From NCBI GenBank assembly GCA_014379785.1, contig JACMLD010000352.1, forward strand, positions 1 through 6,179: a DNA stretch of 6,179 nt, read 5' to 3'. Below, one piece after another: positions 1 to 6,179 of the stretch (position 1 is the first letter of the stretch; each line of letters starts with the position of its first letter). A program made the position numbers and the translations under genes. This stretch comes from Chitinophagaceae bacterium (GTDB lineage Bacteria; Bacteroidota; Bacteroidia; Chitinophagales; Chitinophagaceae). The notes under the pieces are model-generated. The model did not search any database and was not told the origin of the DNA. It worked only from the letters and a program-made list of their open reading frames with translations.

Positions 1-1187
1 GTTTTTTACTCGCGTGCACTTTCCCGATGGCATTTGCTGTTCATGCTCAAAAAGGAATACCAGCACCGGTGCAAACAAATGCTTCAGTGAATACCAACTT
101 TCCTCAGCATGAAGACTTCAAGGAGACCATGGTTTCGCGTCTGAAACTGCCAGCAGGATTTAAAGTGCAGGTGGCGGCAAGCGGACTTGGTAAACCGCGG
201 ATGATGGCCATGGGCGCCAATGGCGGACTATATATCACCCGCCGCGATGTTGGTGACGTACTGCTGCTCACAGATCTGGATGGCGACAATAAATTTGAAG
301 ATCTGAAAACGGTAATAGCAAACTTCAAAGGTGTGCACGGCATCACCATCCATGATGGTTTTATGTATCTCTGCGCGACAAAAAAGCTTGCTCGCGGGAA
401 AATAAATGCAGATGGAAGCATTGCTCCGCTGGATACCCTTATCTACGACCTGCCAGACGGGGGGCAGCACGACAACCGTACCATTGCTTTCGGTCCGGAT
501 GGTAAACTTTACATCACAGTTGGTTCAGATTGCAATGACTGCAAGGAAACGAATCCCGAACATGCAACGATCCTTCAGGCAAATGCTGATGGCAGCAACA
601 GGCGTGTTTTTGCAAGAAATCTAAGGAACACACTTGGCTTTGACTGGCATCCAAAGACTGGCGAACTCTGGGGAATGGATCACGGCACAGACTGGAGAGG
701 CGACGAAATTCCACCGGAAGAATTAAACAAAATTGAGGACAGCGCAGATTATGGCTGGCCGCTGGTGTATGGAAAACAGTTGGTTGACCAGACAAGAGAA
801 GACCCTCCTGGTACTACAAAGGCGGCTTACGCAAAAACCACAAAGCCTGCAATGCTGGTTTTTCCGGCACATAGCGCGCCGATAGATTTCCGTTTTATAA
901 AATCTCCCAGTTTCCCGTCTGCTTATCGTGACAATGCCCTGGTCACGTTTCACGGATCATGGAATAGGAAAAATCCGGACGGATTTAAAATTCAACTGAT
1001 AAAATTCGCAAATGGAAACCCGACAGGTTCTGAAGACTTTCTCACGGGGTTTTTAAGTGCGGATGGAAAGTCAAGGTTTGGAAGACCGGCTGGACTCATC
1101 ATATCTGAAAAGGGAACTATCTATTTTACTGATGATGCCAATGGAATAGTTTATGCTATCACTTCAACAAGTTCATCTTCAAAATAA
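1..1187 (+). CDS. PQQ-dependent sugar dehydrogenase, glucose/sorbosone dehydrogenase family (5' end cut by window edge)
   Basis: This is a six-bladed beta-propeller quinoprotein of the soluble glucose/sorbosone dehydrogenase family, expected to oxidise an aldose or aldosone in the periplasm with PQQ. The reading frame is open to the left edge (first full codon at 3). The upstream codons read FLLACTFP and join a hydrophobic stretch ending VHA|QKG, so the ATG at 27 lies inside a signal peptide and the real start is probably a few codons outside the window. 394 residues are visible. Numbered from the ATG at 27: GGQH-DNR near 146-151 supplies the probable catalytic base His148 by analogy with soluble glucose dehydrogenase. 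FGPDGKLYITVGS (155-167) is followed by a CxxC pair (C169, C172), and MDHGTDWRGDEIPPE and YGWP (217-245) are family signatures. The gene is followed after 5 bases by the SMP-30-like gene, so the two are probably co-transcribed. The substrate cannot be read from sequence; sorbosone, glucose or another aldose is possible. Confidence 0.88.
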   Translation, partial: FLLACTFPMAFAVHAQKGIPAPVQTNASVNTNFPQHEDFKETMVSRLKLPAGFKVQVAASGLGKPRMMAMGANGGLYITRRDVGDVLLLTDLDGDNKFEDLKTVIANFKGVHGITIHDGFMYLCATKKLARGKINADGSIAPLDTLIYDLPDGGQHDNRTIAFGPDGKLYITVGSDCNDCKETNPEHATILQANADGSNRRVFARNLRNTLGFDWHPKTGELWGMDHGTDWRGDEIPPEELNKIEDSADYGWPLVYGKQLVDQTREDPPGTTKAAYAKTTKPAMLVFPAHSAPIDFRFIKSPSFPSAYRDNALVTFHGSWNRKNPDGFKIQLIKFANGNPTGSEDFLTGFLSADGKSRFGRPAGLIISEKGTIYFTDDANGIVYAITSTSSSSK

Positions 1188-1195
1188 TTAAAATG
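1181..1195 (+). promoter_or_regulatory. A-rich translation start region of the SMP-30-like gene, no Shine-Dalgarno
   Basis: The stop of the upstream dehydrogenase (TAA, 1185-1187) and the ATG at 1193 are separated by TTAAA. The leader is almost pure A/T with no AGGAGG-like stretch. Bacteroidota commonly start translation from A-rich leaders without a Shine-Dalgarno interaction. The close spacing also suits translational coupling to the upstream gene. Confidence 0.4.
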
Positions 1196-2158
1196 AAAAA
1201 CCAATATATCGCTGCGTTGTTAGCGGTCTTCCTGTGTTGTATTTCTTCATTTGCCCAGACCAGCAGGGTAAATTTTACTGCACCACTTTTTTATCCGGAA
1301 GGCACCAGCTATGACCCGGCTAAAAAAATATTTTTCGTGTCTTCGGTACGCACAGGTACCATCGGCAGCGTCGACGAGAAGGGTGCTTTTAAAGTGTTCT
1401 ATCAGGACAAGTCACTGAAATCGAGTTATGGCATGGAGGTCGACACCAAACGGAACATGCTATGGGTATGCACAGGCGACGCCAATTACAGCATCCTCTC
1501 AGATTCTGCCACTTATAAAAAAATGATCAGATTGATCGGTCTTGATCTTAACACCGGGGCGAAGAAACACGATATCGATCTTTCTTCGCTGATAGCCGGA
1601 AAGCATTTTGCAAATGACCTGGCGATAGACGATAAAGGCAATATTTACATTACGGACAGCTATTCGCCGGTTGTTTACAAGGTAGACCCGGCAATGAAAC
1701 CGTCGGTGTTTGCAAAAAGCGACTGGTTTAAAAGTGAAGATGTGGGGTTGAATGGTATTGAATGGAGTCCGGAAGGTTTCCTGATTGTGGCTCATAACAC
1801 CAATGGACAGTTGTTTAAAATTGATCTGGCTCAGCCGGAGAATATCAGTAAAGTGAAGATGACCACTTTTTTTCCTGGCGCAGATGGGTTGATTTGGAAC
1901 ACTGACAAATCCCTTGTTCTTATTCAAAACAAAGGAGTCAACAAAGCGTTTCAGCTTGTATCAAAAGATAAATGGCAGTCTGCAGAACTGCAGGGTTACA
2001 CGTTGCTGGAGGACAGATTGCACCATCCTACAACTGCGACAATGAGTATGGGAAAGATTTATACACTCAATTCAAAAATGAATGAATTGTCGGACCCGAC
2101 AGCACCTCCTTCGAAAGAGTTTTCCCTGCAACTGGTTCGTTTCGTCGCAGCAAAATAG
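1193..2158 (+). CDS. Secreted SMP-30/gluconolactonase-like beta-propeller protein
   Basis: This 321-residue protein has an N-terminal signal peptide (positively charged MKNQ, hydrophobic core to about residue 19) with likely cleavage SFA|QTS after residue 21. The rest looks like an SMP-30/gluconolactonase/LRE propeller. The four divalent-metal ligands known from human SMP-30 (Glu, Asn, Asn, Asp) have clear counterparts: E36 in YPEGTSYD, N141 in ANDLAIDD, N187 in LNGIEWSPEG and D231 in GADGLIWN. Retaining all four supports a real metal-dependent lactonase rather than a decayed propeller. It sits 5 bases behind a PQQ sugar dehydrogenase, whose product would be an aldonolactone, so hydrolysis of that lactone in the periplasm is the natural guess. 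Overall similarity to characterised gluconolactonases looks low, and another lactone or ester substrate is possible. The start is fixed by the signal peptide and the preceding stop. Confidence 0.8.
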   Translation: MKNQYIAALLAVFLCCISSFAQTSRVNFTAPLFYPEGTSYDPAKKIFFVSSVRTGTIGSVDEKGAFKVFYQDKSLKSSYGMEVDTKRNMLWVCTGDANYSILSDSATYKKMIRLIGLDLNTGAKKHDIDLSSLIAGKHFANDLAIDDKGNIYITDSYSPVVYKVDPAMKPSVFAKSDWFKSEDVGLNGIEWSPEGFLIVAHNTNGQLFKIDLAQPENISKVKMTTFFPGADGLIWNTDKSLVLIQNKGVNKAFQLVSKDKWQSAELQGYTLLEDRLHHPTTATMSMGKIYTLNSKMNELSDPTAPPSKEFSLQLVRFVAAK

Positions 2159-2200
2159 CAGTGATTGTTTGAGTGCATTTCCGGATTATCTTTATCTGAA

Positions 2201-3055
2201 ATGATCAAACACAGATATTCAATTGTAGTTCTGCTCCTCGCTGGACTTTTCGCCTCCGCGCAAAAACCTCCCCCCAGACTCATTGTACGGGGTGACGATA
2301 TGGGTTATTCGCATTCAGGTAATGTAGCACTGATCGAATGCTCGAAGAATGGCATTCAGAAATCAATCGAAGTGATTGTTCCTTCTCCCTGGTTTCCGGA
2401 GGCGGTGAAAATGCTTCGGGAAAATCCCTCGATCGATGTGGGCATACATCTGGCCATCACCAGCGAATGGGATAATATCAAGTGGAGGCCATTGTCGGAT
2501 TGCAAAAGCCTGACAGACAGCAATGGCTATTTTTTCCCCATGATATGGAAAAATCCAAACTATCCCGGCCTGTCAATCACCGAAAACAAATGGACTTTGC
2601 AGGATGTCGAAAAAGAGTTTCGTGCTCAGATCGAAACCGGTTTGAAAAACATTCCCCGAATCAGTCATGTCTCTGCACATATGGGTTGTACCGAGTTAAG
2701 TCCGGAAGTGAGAGCAATGGCGCGGAAGCTCGCGAAAGAATACCGGATTGACATCGACCTCGCAGAAGCGGGTGTGCGCTACGTTTCATATGATGGCCCA
2801 AAGAAAACCGCCGGGGAAAAATCAGCAAGTTTTATAAAAATGCTTGATAAACTGGAGGCCGGTCAGACATACCTTTTTCTTGATCATCCGGGAATTGACG
2901 GACCGGAACTGCGAGCAATCCACCATATCGGATACGAAAACGTTGCAGAGGATCGGCAGGGTGTGACCGATCTTTTTACGAATAAAGATATAATGGAGGC
3001 GATCAAAAAAAGAAATATCGTGCTGATCAGCTATCGTGAAATTTCTGCCAGGTAG
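2201..3055 (+). CDS. Secreted ChbG/YdjC-family carbohydrate deacetylase
   Basis: This is a 284-residue protein of the ChbG/HpnK (YdjC-like) deacetylase family, metal-dependent enzymes that remove acetyl groups from amino sugars such as chitin disaccharide. I chose the ATG at 2201 because it begins a clean signal peptide (MIKHR, hydrophobic core, likely cleavage ASA|QKP after residue 20). An in-frame TTG at 2165 would add 12 residues and bury the signal peptide. Metal-site candidates in family order are D32/D33 in RGDDMG, H83 in VGIHLA and H160 in HVSAHMG. LDHPG (H229) and the ending IVLISYRE also fit the family. The usual SHHHVH-like third motif appears here as SHVSAHMGC. E. coli ChbG is cytoplasmic, so export is notable. 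It follows the SMP-30-like gene by 42 bases without an evident promoter. Its 3' end overlaps the opposing hydrolase gene by 25 bases. The substrate is unknown. Confidence 0.82.
   Translation: MIKHRYSIVVLLLAGLFASAQKPPPRLIVRGDDMGYSHSGNVALIECSKNGIQKSIEVIVPSPWFPEAVKMLRENPSIDVGIHLAITSEWDNIKWRPLSDCKSLTDSNGYFFPMIWKNPNYPGLSITENKWTLQDVEKEFRAQIETGLKNIPRISHVSAHMGCTELSPEVRAMARKLAKEYRIDIDLAEAGVRYVSYDGPKKTAGEKSASFIKMLDKLEAGQTYLFLDHPGIDGPELRAIHHIGYENVAEDRQGVTDLFTNKDIMEAIKKRNIVLISYREISAR
3031..3055. other. 25-base tail-to-tail coding overlap
   Basis: The plus-strand deacetylase stops with TAG at 3053-3055, while the minus-strand hydrolase stops with TAG read from the complement of 3031-3033. The last eight sense codons of one gene therefore lie opposite the last codons of the other. 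The region encodes SYREISAR on the plus strand and the end of YLAEISR on the minus strand. No intergenic terminator can exist between these genes. Confidence 0.9.
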
Positions 3056-4389
3056 CGGGAGGTTTCTTTGCAGATAATCAAAATCCAATCCTGACCATAT
3101 CCTGAGGAAGGTGGAGTAAATTTCATTTCATCGATCACCGTGATTGGTTCTGCATTGCTGATATTTCCGTTGCGTGGATTATACCATGCGCTTTTCAATC
3201 CACCTCCTTTGATTCTTGCTGTCGATACTTCAAACGATTTTCCGGCAGTTGTGTAAACAAGAATAAAATCTTTGCCTATCGCTGCCTGTACCCGTTCAGA
3301 GGCTGCGGTATTTTGATCTTTCAGCACACTTTGATCGGGAGCACGTTTATCAGCAGGAAAGACATCAATTATTTTTCTCACAAATTTCATCTGACCTGCA
3401 CCCGGCAGGTCAAGTGCATCGTACCAGAACAAATGCGGTCCGTTAATGCCTGCTGCAGCCGGACTATACATCTGCCATACACCGTGACAACCATAGGTAT
3501 GTCCAAAAGCGCCTGCAATCAGATTGAGATAGGCGGCCCTTCTCACGTCCAGTGCATTGCTTGTGCCCAGTTCCCGGGCATTGAAACAAACGGGATGGTC
3601 CTCATAAATCGGTTCAGCATCCATTACCGGCTTGATCGGTGTAAGGATATATGCTTTCTGGATTTTTTCATAAACCTCCGTATCGCGGCAATGGCCTGTC
3701 TGAAACATATTAAACGAAAGCCATGAATCCTGGTGAAACCAGGTTGCGGAGCCGAGCTCAGCGGGCTGGGGATGAAAACTGATGATGGCTTTGTTCTCTG
3801 TTGCGTCTTTTATGGCTGCGCCCATTGCCCGCCAAATATTGATATCGGATGCATTTCTTGGAAGCCGGTCACCCCCGAGTACCCAGATGATGTTTTTTTT
3901 ATCCTTGTATCGGCGGGCCAGCCATTCGGCATATAGGGTTGCATTGTCCTGATTGAATATTTCAGGCCCTTTGCCCCATTTGTCTTTAAAAACTTTATCA
4001 CCCCATGTCGGCAACAGTGCTATGGTGATATTATAAAATGCTGCTTTGTCGATTACCCAGTCGACATGGGCGAAATATTTTTCATTGGGTTTTGTAGGGT
4101 CATCATCGATGAGTGGCATTTCGCCTTTTGCATTCGGTGTATGCAAGCCATCCAGTTCGGCGAGTATCACTGCCTGCACCACGGTAAATCCCTGATCGCT
4201 CCTTTTTTTCAAATATTTATCGGTGTCTGTTTCTCCCAGTTTGTGAAACAGTTCCCAGGCAGTATCTCCAATCCAGGAAAATGGTTTTCCATCTTTCATT
4301 AAAAATCGGCCGTTGGGGCTCACAGCAAATTGTGCAGTAGAACTGATGCAAATAGTAAAAAAGGTGAATAAGCAAGCTACGGTTTTCAT
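3031..4389 (-). CDS. Secreted DUF4038-domain glycoside hydrolase (GH140/apiosidase-like)
   Basis: This 452-residue protein has a signal peptide likely cleaved STA|QFA after residue 19, a TIM-barrel-type DUF4038 (apiosidase-like) catalytic domain at about 22-350, and a C-terminal beta-sandwich of the type annotated as putative collagen-binding domain at about 360-440. Recognised signatures include GRFLMKDGKPFSWIGDTAWE (28-47), WVLGGDR (169-175) and PVMDAEPIYE (254-263). D174 and E259 are the best candidates for the catalytic acid/base and nucleophile by family position; this is inferred, not tested. The characterised GH140 enzyme cleaves apiose from rhamnogalacturonan II, but DUF4038 proteins are diverse and the substrate here may differ. 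The gene begins 3 bases after the stop of the cytochrome-containing PQQ dehydrogenase, so they form one transcription unit. The last 12 residues (441-452) extend past the usual end of the domain (DWILII) and run into the antisense of the deacetylase gene. Confidence 0.82.
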   Translation of the reverse strand: MKTVACLFTFFTICISSTAQFAVSPNGRFLMKDGKPFSWIGDTAWELFHKLGETDTDKYLKKRSDQGFTVVQAVILAELDGLHTPNAKGEMPLIDDDPTKPNEKYFAHVDWVIDKAAFYNITIALLPTWGDKVFKDKWGKGPEIFNQDNATLYAEWLARRYKDKKNIIWVLGGDRLPRNASDINIWRAMGAAIKDATENKAIISFHPQPAELGSATWFHQDSWLSFNMFQTGHCRDTEVYEKIQKAYILTPIKPVMDAEPIYEDHPVCFNARELGTSNALDVRRAAYLNLIAGAFGHTYGCHGVWQMYSPAAAGINGPHLFWYDALDLPGAGQMKFVRKIIDVFPADKRAPDQSVLKDQNTAASERVQAAIGKDFILVYTTAGKSFEVSTARIKGGGLKSAWYNPRNGNISNAEPITVIDEMKFTPPSSGYGQDWILIICKETSRYLAEISR

Positions 4390-4402
4390 GATTTATTTTT
4401 TT
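4387..4402 (-). promoter_or_regulatory. A-rich translation start region of the GH140-like gene overlapping the upstream stop
   Basis: Read on the minus strand, the end of the PQQ dehydrogenase (two AAA Lys codons, TAA) leads straight through ATC into the ATG of the hydrolase. The leader is A-rich and has no Shine-Dalgarno sequence. A 3-base gap between stop and start suggests translational coupling of the two proteins. Confidence 0.45.
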
Positions 4403-6179
4403 ACCGGCAATGAAAAAGCGATGTAGCTGTCGCCGGATTTGGTATTGAGTTTTCCTCCTCCGCAAGCCACGGCAATAAACTGTTTTCCATTTTGTGAATA
4501 CACGGAAGGTGTTGCAAATGCTGATGCCGGAAGGTTTATCTCATGCAGCAGTGTGCCGTCGCGTTTGTTGAAAATCCGGAGCTTGCTGTCGCTCGTTGCA
4601 GCAATGATCAGCAGTCCACCAGCTGTTATGACCGACCCGCCGTAGTTTTCTGTGCCGGTCGGATGCTGTGCTGCTGGAAATCTGCTGTCATTTCCGAGCG
4701 GTTTTTTCCAAACGTATTCGCCGGTATTGAGATTGATGGCACTGAGTGTTCCCCATGGCGGCGAAATCGCGGGCAGGCCTTCTTTGCTAAGAAATTTGTT
4801 GTAGCCGGCAATTGTGTAGGGGAGCGGTTTTCGCCGGTTCGAAAAAGTGTCTTGAAATATTACGGTTGTTTTTTCATTCAATACATACGACGCAATTGCT
4901 TGTCGGTACAGGGCGGGCAATTCGCGAAACGCAGGCATCATCCTTCGCCCCGTTTGAAGCAATGTATCAAAGCCCGCCGGACTGTATTTTTTTTCTGAAC
5001 CTATCAGCGTTGGAAAGTTGCCGGAGCCATTTTTATCTGCGCCGTGACACGACATGCAGTTTGCTCTGTAAAGTCTTTCGCCTGCAGTGGTCATTGATTC
5101 TTTTTCTGATGCTTCTTTTTTCATGGGCACACCTTGTATTACCCAGGCCATTTCATTTGCATTGATGTATAAAATACCGGTCTCGGGATCATAGGAAGGT
5201 CCGCCCCATTCGGCCCCACCATCCAGACCAGGCAATTGTATCGTGCCGCGCAGTGAGATAGGCGCATACATGTGATCCCGGCGATATGTTGTCCATCGTT
5301 TCTTTATGTCTGCGATTGAGCTGTCCGGCAACAAAGAATTGATATCTGCTTCAGTAAAACTTTGTCTTACAAAGGGAGCCGGCGCGGTAGGATATGGCTG
5401 TGTGGGGGAGAGTTCTTCTCCTTCGAGATCGGAATCAACCGGTACGTGTTTTTCCACAATTTCATAAACAGGCTTTCCGCTGACCCGGTCAAAAATGTAT
5501 ACAAAGCCGGTTTTTGTTGTCAGTGCTACAGCTTCTGTTTTTGTTCCGTTTTTATTGATCGTCACCAATGCCGGTGCAGCGGGAAGGTCCTTGTCCCAGA
5601 TATCGTGGTGCACATGTTGAAAGTGCCAGAGCCGCTTTCCGGTGGCGGCGTCGATGGCGAGCAGGCAGTCAGCAAAAAGATTATTTCCTTTTCGATTGCC
5701 GCCCCACCAATCATAGTTTGCACTACCTGTTGTGGCGAACAGTATTCCTTTTTCCTGGTCGAGACTCATGCCTCCCCAGCTGTTTGCCGCACCGATGGTT
5801 TTCCATGCATCTTTGTCTTTCCAGCTTTCGTAACCTGTTTCTCCGGGTTGTGGGATGGTTTTGAAGATCCATTTCATTTTACCTGTCCGCACATCGAAAG
5901 CCCTGATATGTCCGGGCGCGGCCTGGTGGCCCTCGTTGACCCGACTTCCCATCACGAGCAGATCTTTATATATTGTTCCTGGCGAGGTGGCCGTTACAAA
6001 TTGATCTTTTACGTCATCTCCGAGGCCAACGTGTAGATCAATTTTGCCGCCATCGCCAAATGCATTGATTGGTTTTCCAGTCTCGGAACTGATACACCAG
6101 AGATAGGAACCGGCGGTATAAAATATTCTGCCATCATTTTTTCCGTCGCTCCAGTAAGTAACACCACGGCAGGAGTTGA
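4393..6179 (-). CDS. PQQ-dependent quinoprotein dehydrogenase (glucose dehydrogenase-like) with inserted cytochrome c domain, 5' end cut by window edge
   Basis: This is a large PQQ propeller dehydrogenase. The frame is open to the right edge: upstream of the internal GTG at 5955 the codons read a further 74 residues with family signatures, including SCRGVTYW, INAFGDGGKIDL and VTATSPGTIYKDLLVMGS. 594 residues are visible; homologues are roughly 700, so about 100 N-terminal residues including the signal peptide are missing. Numbered from codon 5955, GNRKGNNLFADCLLAIDAATG (86-106) and HHDIWDKDLPA (116-126) are hallmark PQQ-site segments of the glucose/quinate/shikimate group. A cytochrome c domain at about 287-362 has the heme motif CMSCH (300-304) and a probable axial Met in RRMMPAF (339 or 340). 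The propeller then resumes with ISPPWGTLSAINLNTG (397-412) to the C terminus. It probably oxidises a sugar in the periplasm and passes electrons through its own heme. It is followed after 3 bases by the GH140-like hydrolase gene. Confidence 0.87.
   Translation of the reverse strand, partial: NSCRGVTYWSDGKNDGRIFYTAGSYLWCISSETGKPINAFGDGGKIDLHVGLGDDVKDQFVTATSPGTIYKDLLVMGSRVNEGHQAAPGHIRAFDVRTGKMKWIFKTIPQPGETGYESWKDKDAWKTIGAANSWGGMSLDQEKGILFATTGSANYDWWGGNRKGNNLFADCLLAIDAATGKRLWHFQHVHHDIWDKDLPAAPALVTINKNGTKTEAVALTTKTGFVYIFDRVSGKPVYEIVEKHVPVDSDLEGEELSPTQPYPTAPAPFVRQSFTEADINSLLPDSSIADIKKRWTTYRRDHMYAPISLRGTIQLPGLDGGAEWGGPSYDPETGILYINANEMAWVIQGVPMKKEASEKESMTTAGERLYRANCMSCHGADKNGSGNFPTLIGSEKKYSPAGFDTLLQTGRRMMPAFRELPALYRQAIASYVLNEKTTVIFQDTFSNRRKPLPYTIAGYNKFLSKEGLPAISPPWGTLSAINLNTGEYVWKKPLGNDSRFPAAQHPTGTENYGGSVITAGGLLIIAATSDSKLRIFNKRDGTLLHEINLPASAFATPSVYSQNGKQFIAVACGGGKLNTKSGDSYIAFSLPVKK
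4870..5097 (-). other. Cytochrome c domain inserted in the PQQ propeller
   Basis: This segment encodes a compact class I-like cytochrome c: an AGERLYRANC helix, heme attachment motif CMSCH at 5044-5058, a GNFPTLIGS loop, a distal MMPAF ligand region near 4930-4941, and a closing helix YRQAIASYVLN. Propeller sequence lies on both sides in the same frame, so it is an internal domain and not a separate gene or a C-terminal fusion. Confidence 0.88.

Noticed and set aside
6..17. Possible lipoprotein lipobox LLAC in the first protein
   Set aside because: Leu at the -2 position is not favoured, and the hydrophobic stretch continues past the Cys to a good VHA|Q signal peptidase I site.
27..29. ATG at 27 as the true start of the first dehydrogenase
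   Set aside because: The frame stays open to the left edge and the upstream codons (FLLACTFP) form the hydrophobic core of a signal peptide that continues through this Met, so the start lies outside the window.
2168..2194. Bacteroidota-type promoter (TTTG at 2168-2171 and TATCTTTA at 2187-2194) between the SMP-30-like and deacetylase genes
   Set aside because: The spacing is about 15 bases rather than the usual 19-21, the -7 element lacks its final G, and a transcript would begin almost at the ATG. Probably chance in A/T-rich sequence.
2165..2200. TTG at 2165 as the start of the deacetylase
   Set aside because: It would put 12 uncharged or acidic residues before the MIKHR signal peptide start; the ATG at 2201 gives a normal exported protein.
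2999..3030. Possible terminator for the minus-strand group (T-run after a CTGATCAG palindrome)
   Set aside because: The palindrome has no loop and gives at most a 3-base-pair stem; the T-run is the complement of Lys codons in the deacetylase gene.
3134..3144. Inverted repeat ATCAC-C-GTGAT
   Set aside because: It is short, has a one-base centre, lies in coding sequence and does not recur; it is expected by chance.
3313..3726. Plus-strand open frame of 137 codons
   Set aside because: It is antisense to the GH140-like hydrolase, with no recognisable motif or start context.
5953..5955. GTG at 5955 as the start of the quinoprotein dehydrogenase
   Set aside because: Translation of the complement from 5956 to 6177 is stop-free and gives conserved family sequence such as CRGVTYW, so this codon is internal.
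5362..6036. Long plus-strand open frame with many Cys and Phe residues
   Set aside because: It lies fully antisense to the well-supported quinoprotein dehydrogenase, its translation has no domain-like pattern, and it is a shadow of that gene.

Overview
The window looks like a chromosomal fragment of a Bacteroidota bacterium with moderate GC content. A soil or plant-associated Chitinophagaceae, Cytophagales or Sphingobacteriales relative is plausible, but the exact lineage cannot be fixed from this sequence. Three things point there. Every readable signal peptide is followed at its likely cleavage site by Gln, the Bacteroidetes 'Q-rule'. The translation starts have A-rich leaders without Shine-Dalgarno sequences. 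The protein families (DUF4038/GH140-type hydrolase, secreted ChbG-like deacetylase, PQQ dehydrogenase with an internal cytochrome c domain) are typical of polysaccharide-degrading Bacteroidota. All family calls come from motif recognition; no search was run.

Layout: five protein genes fill the window almost completely, in two convergent groups. The plus-strand group (left) contains a PQQ-dependent glucose/sorbosone-type dehydrogenase cut by the left edge (1-1187), then 5 bases later an SMP-30/gluconolactonase-like propeller protein (1193-2158), then after 42 bases a ChbG/YdjC-like carbohydrate deacetylase (2201-3055). The minus-strand group (right) is read from the right edge leftward: a large quinoprotein dehydrogenase with an inserted cytochrome c domain, cut by the right edge (4393-6179), and only 3 bases later a DUF4038/GH140-type glycoside hydrolase (3031-4389). 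The two groups meet tail to tail and their last genes overlap by 25 bases. The largest non-coding gap is 42 bases. I see no tRNA, rRNA, CRISPR array, insertion sequence, regulator gene, SusC/SusD pair or convincing terminator. Promoters for both groups presumably lie outside the window.

How the genes may work together (inference): all five proteins appear to be exported or to belong to exported families. The hydrolase would release a sugar from a glycan and the deacetylase could remove acetyl groups. The two PQQ enzymes would oxidise sugars in the periplasm, one of them passing electrons through its own heme domain. The SMP-30-like protein, which keeps all four expected metal ligands, could open the aldonolactone produced. 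The locus therefore reads as a candidate periplasmic 'release and oxidise' carbohydrate module rather than a classical import-based polysaccharide utilisation locus. Its substrate is unknown.
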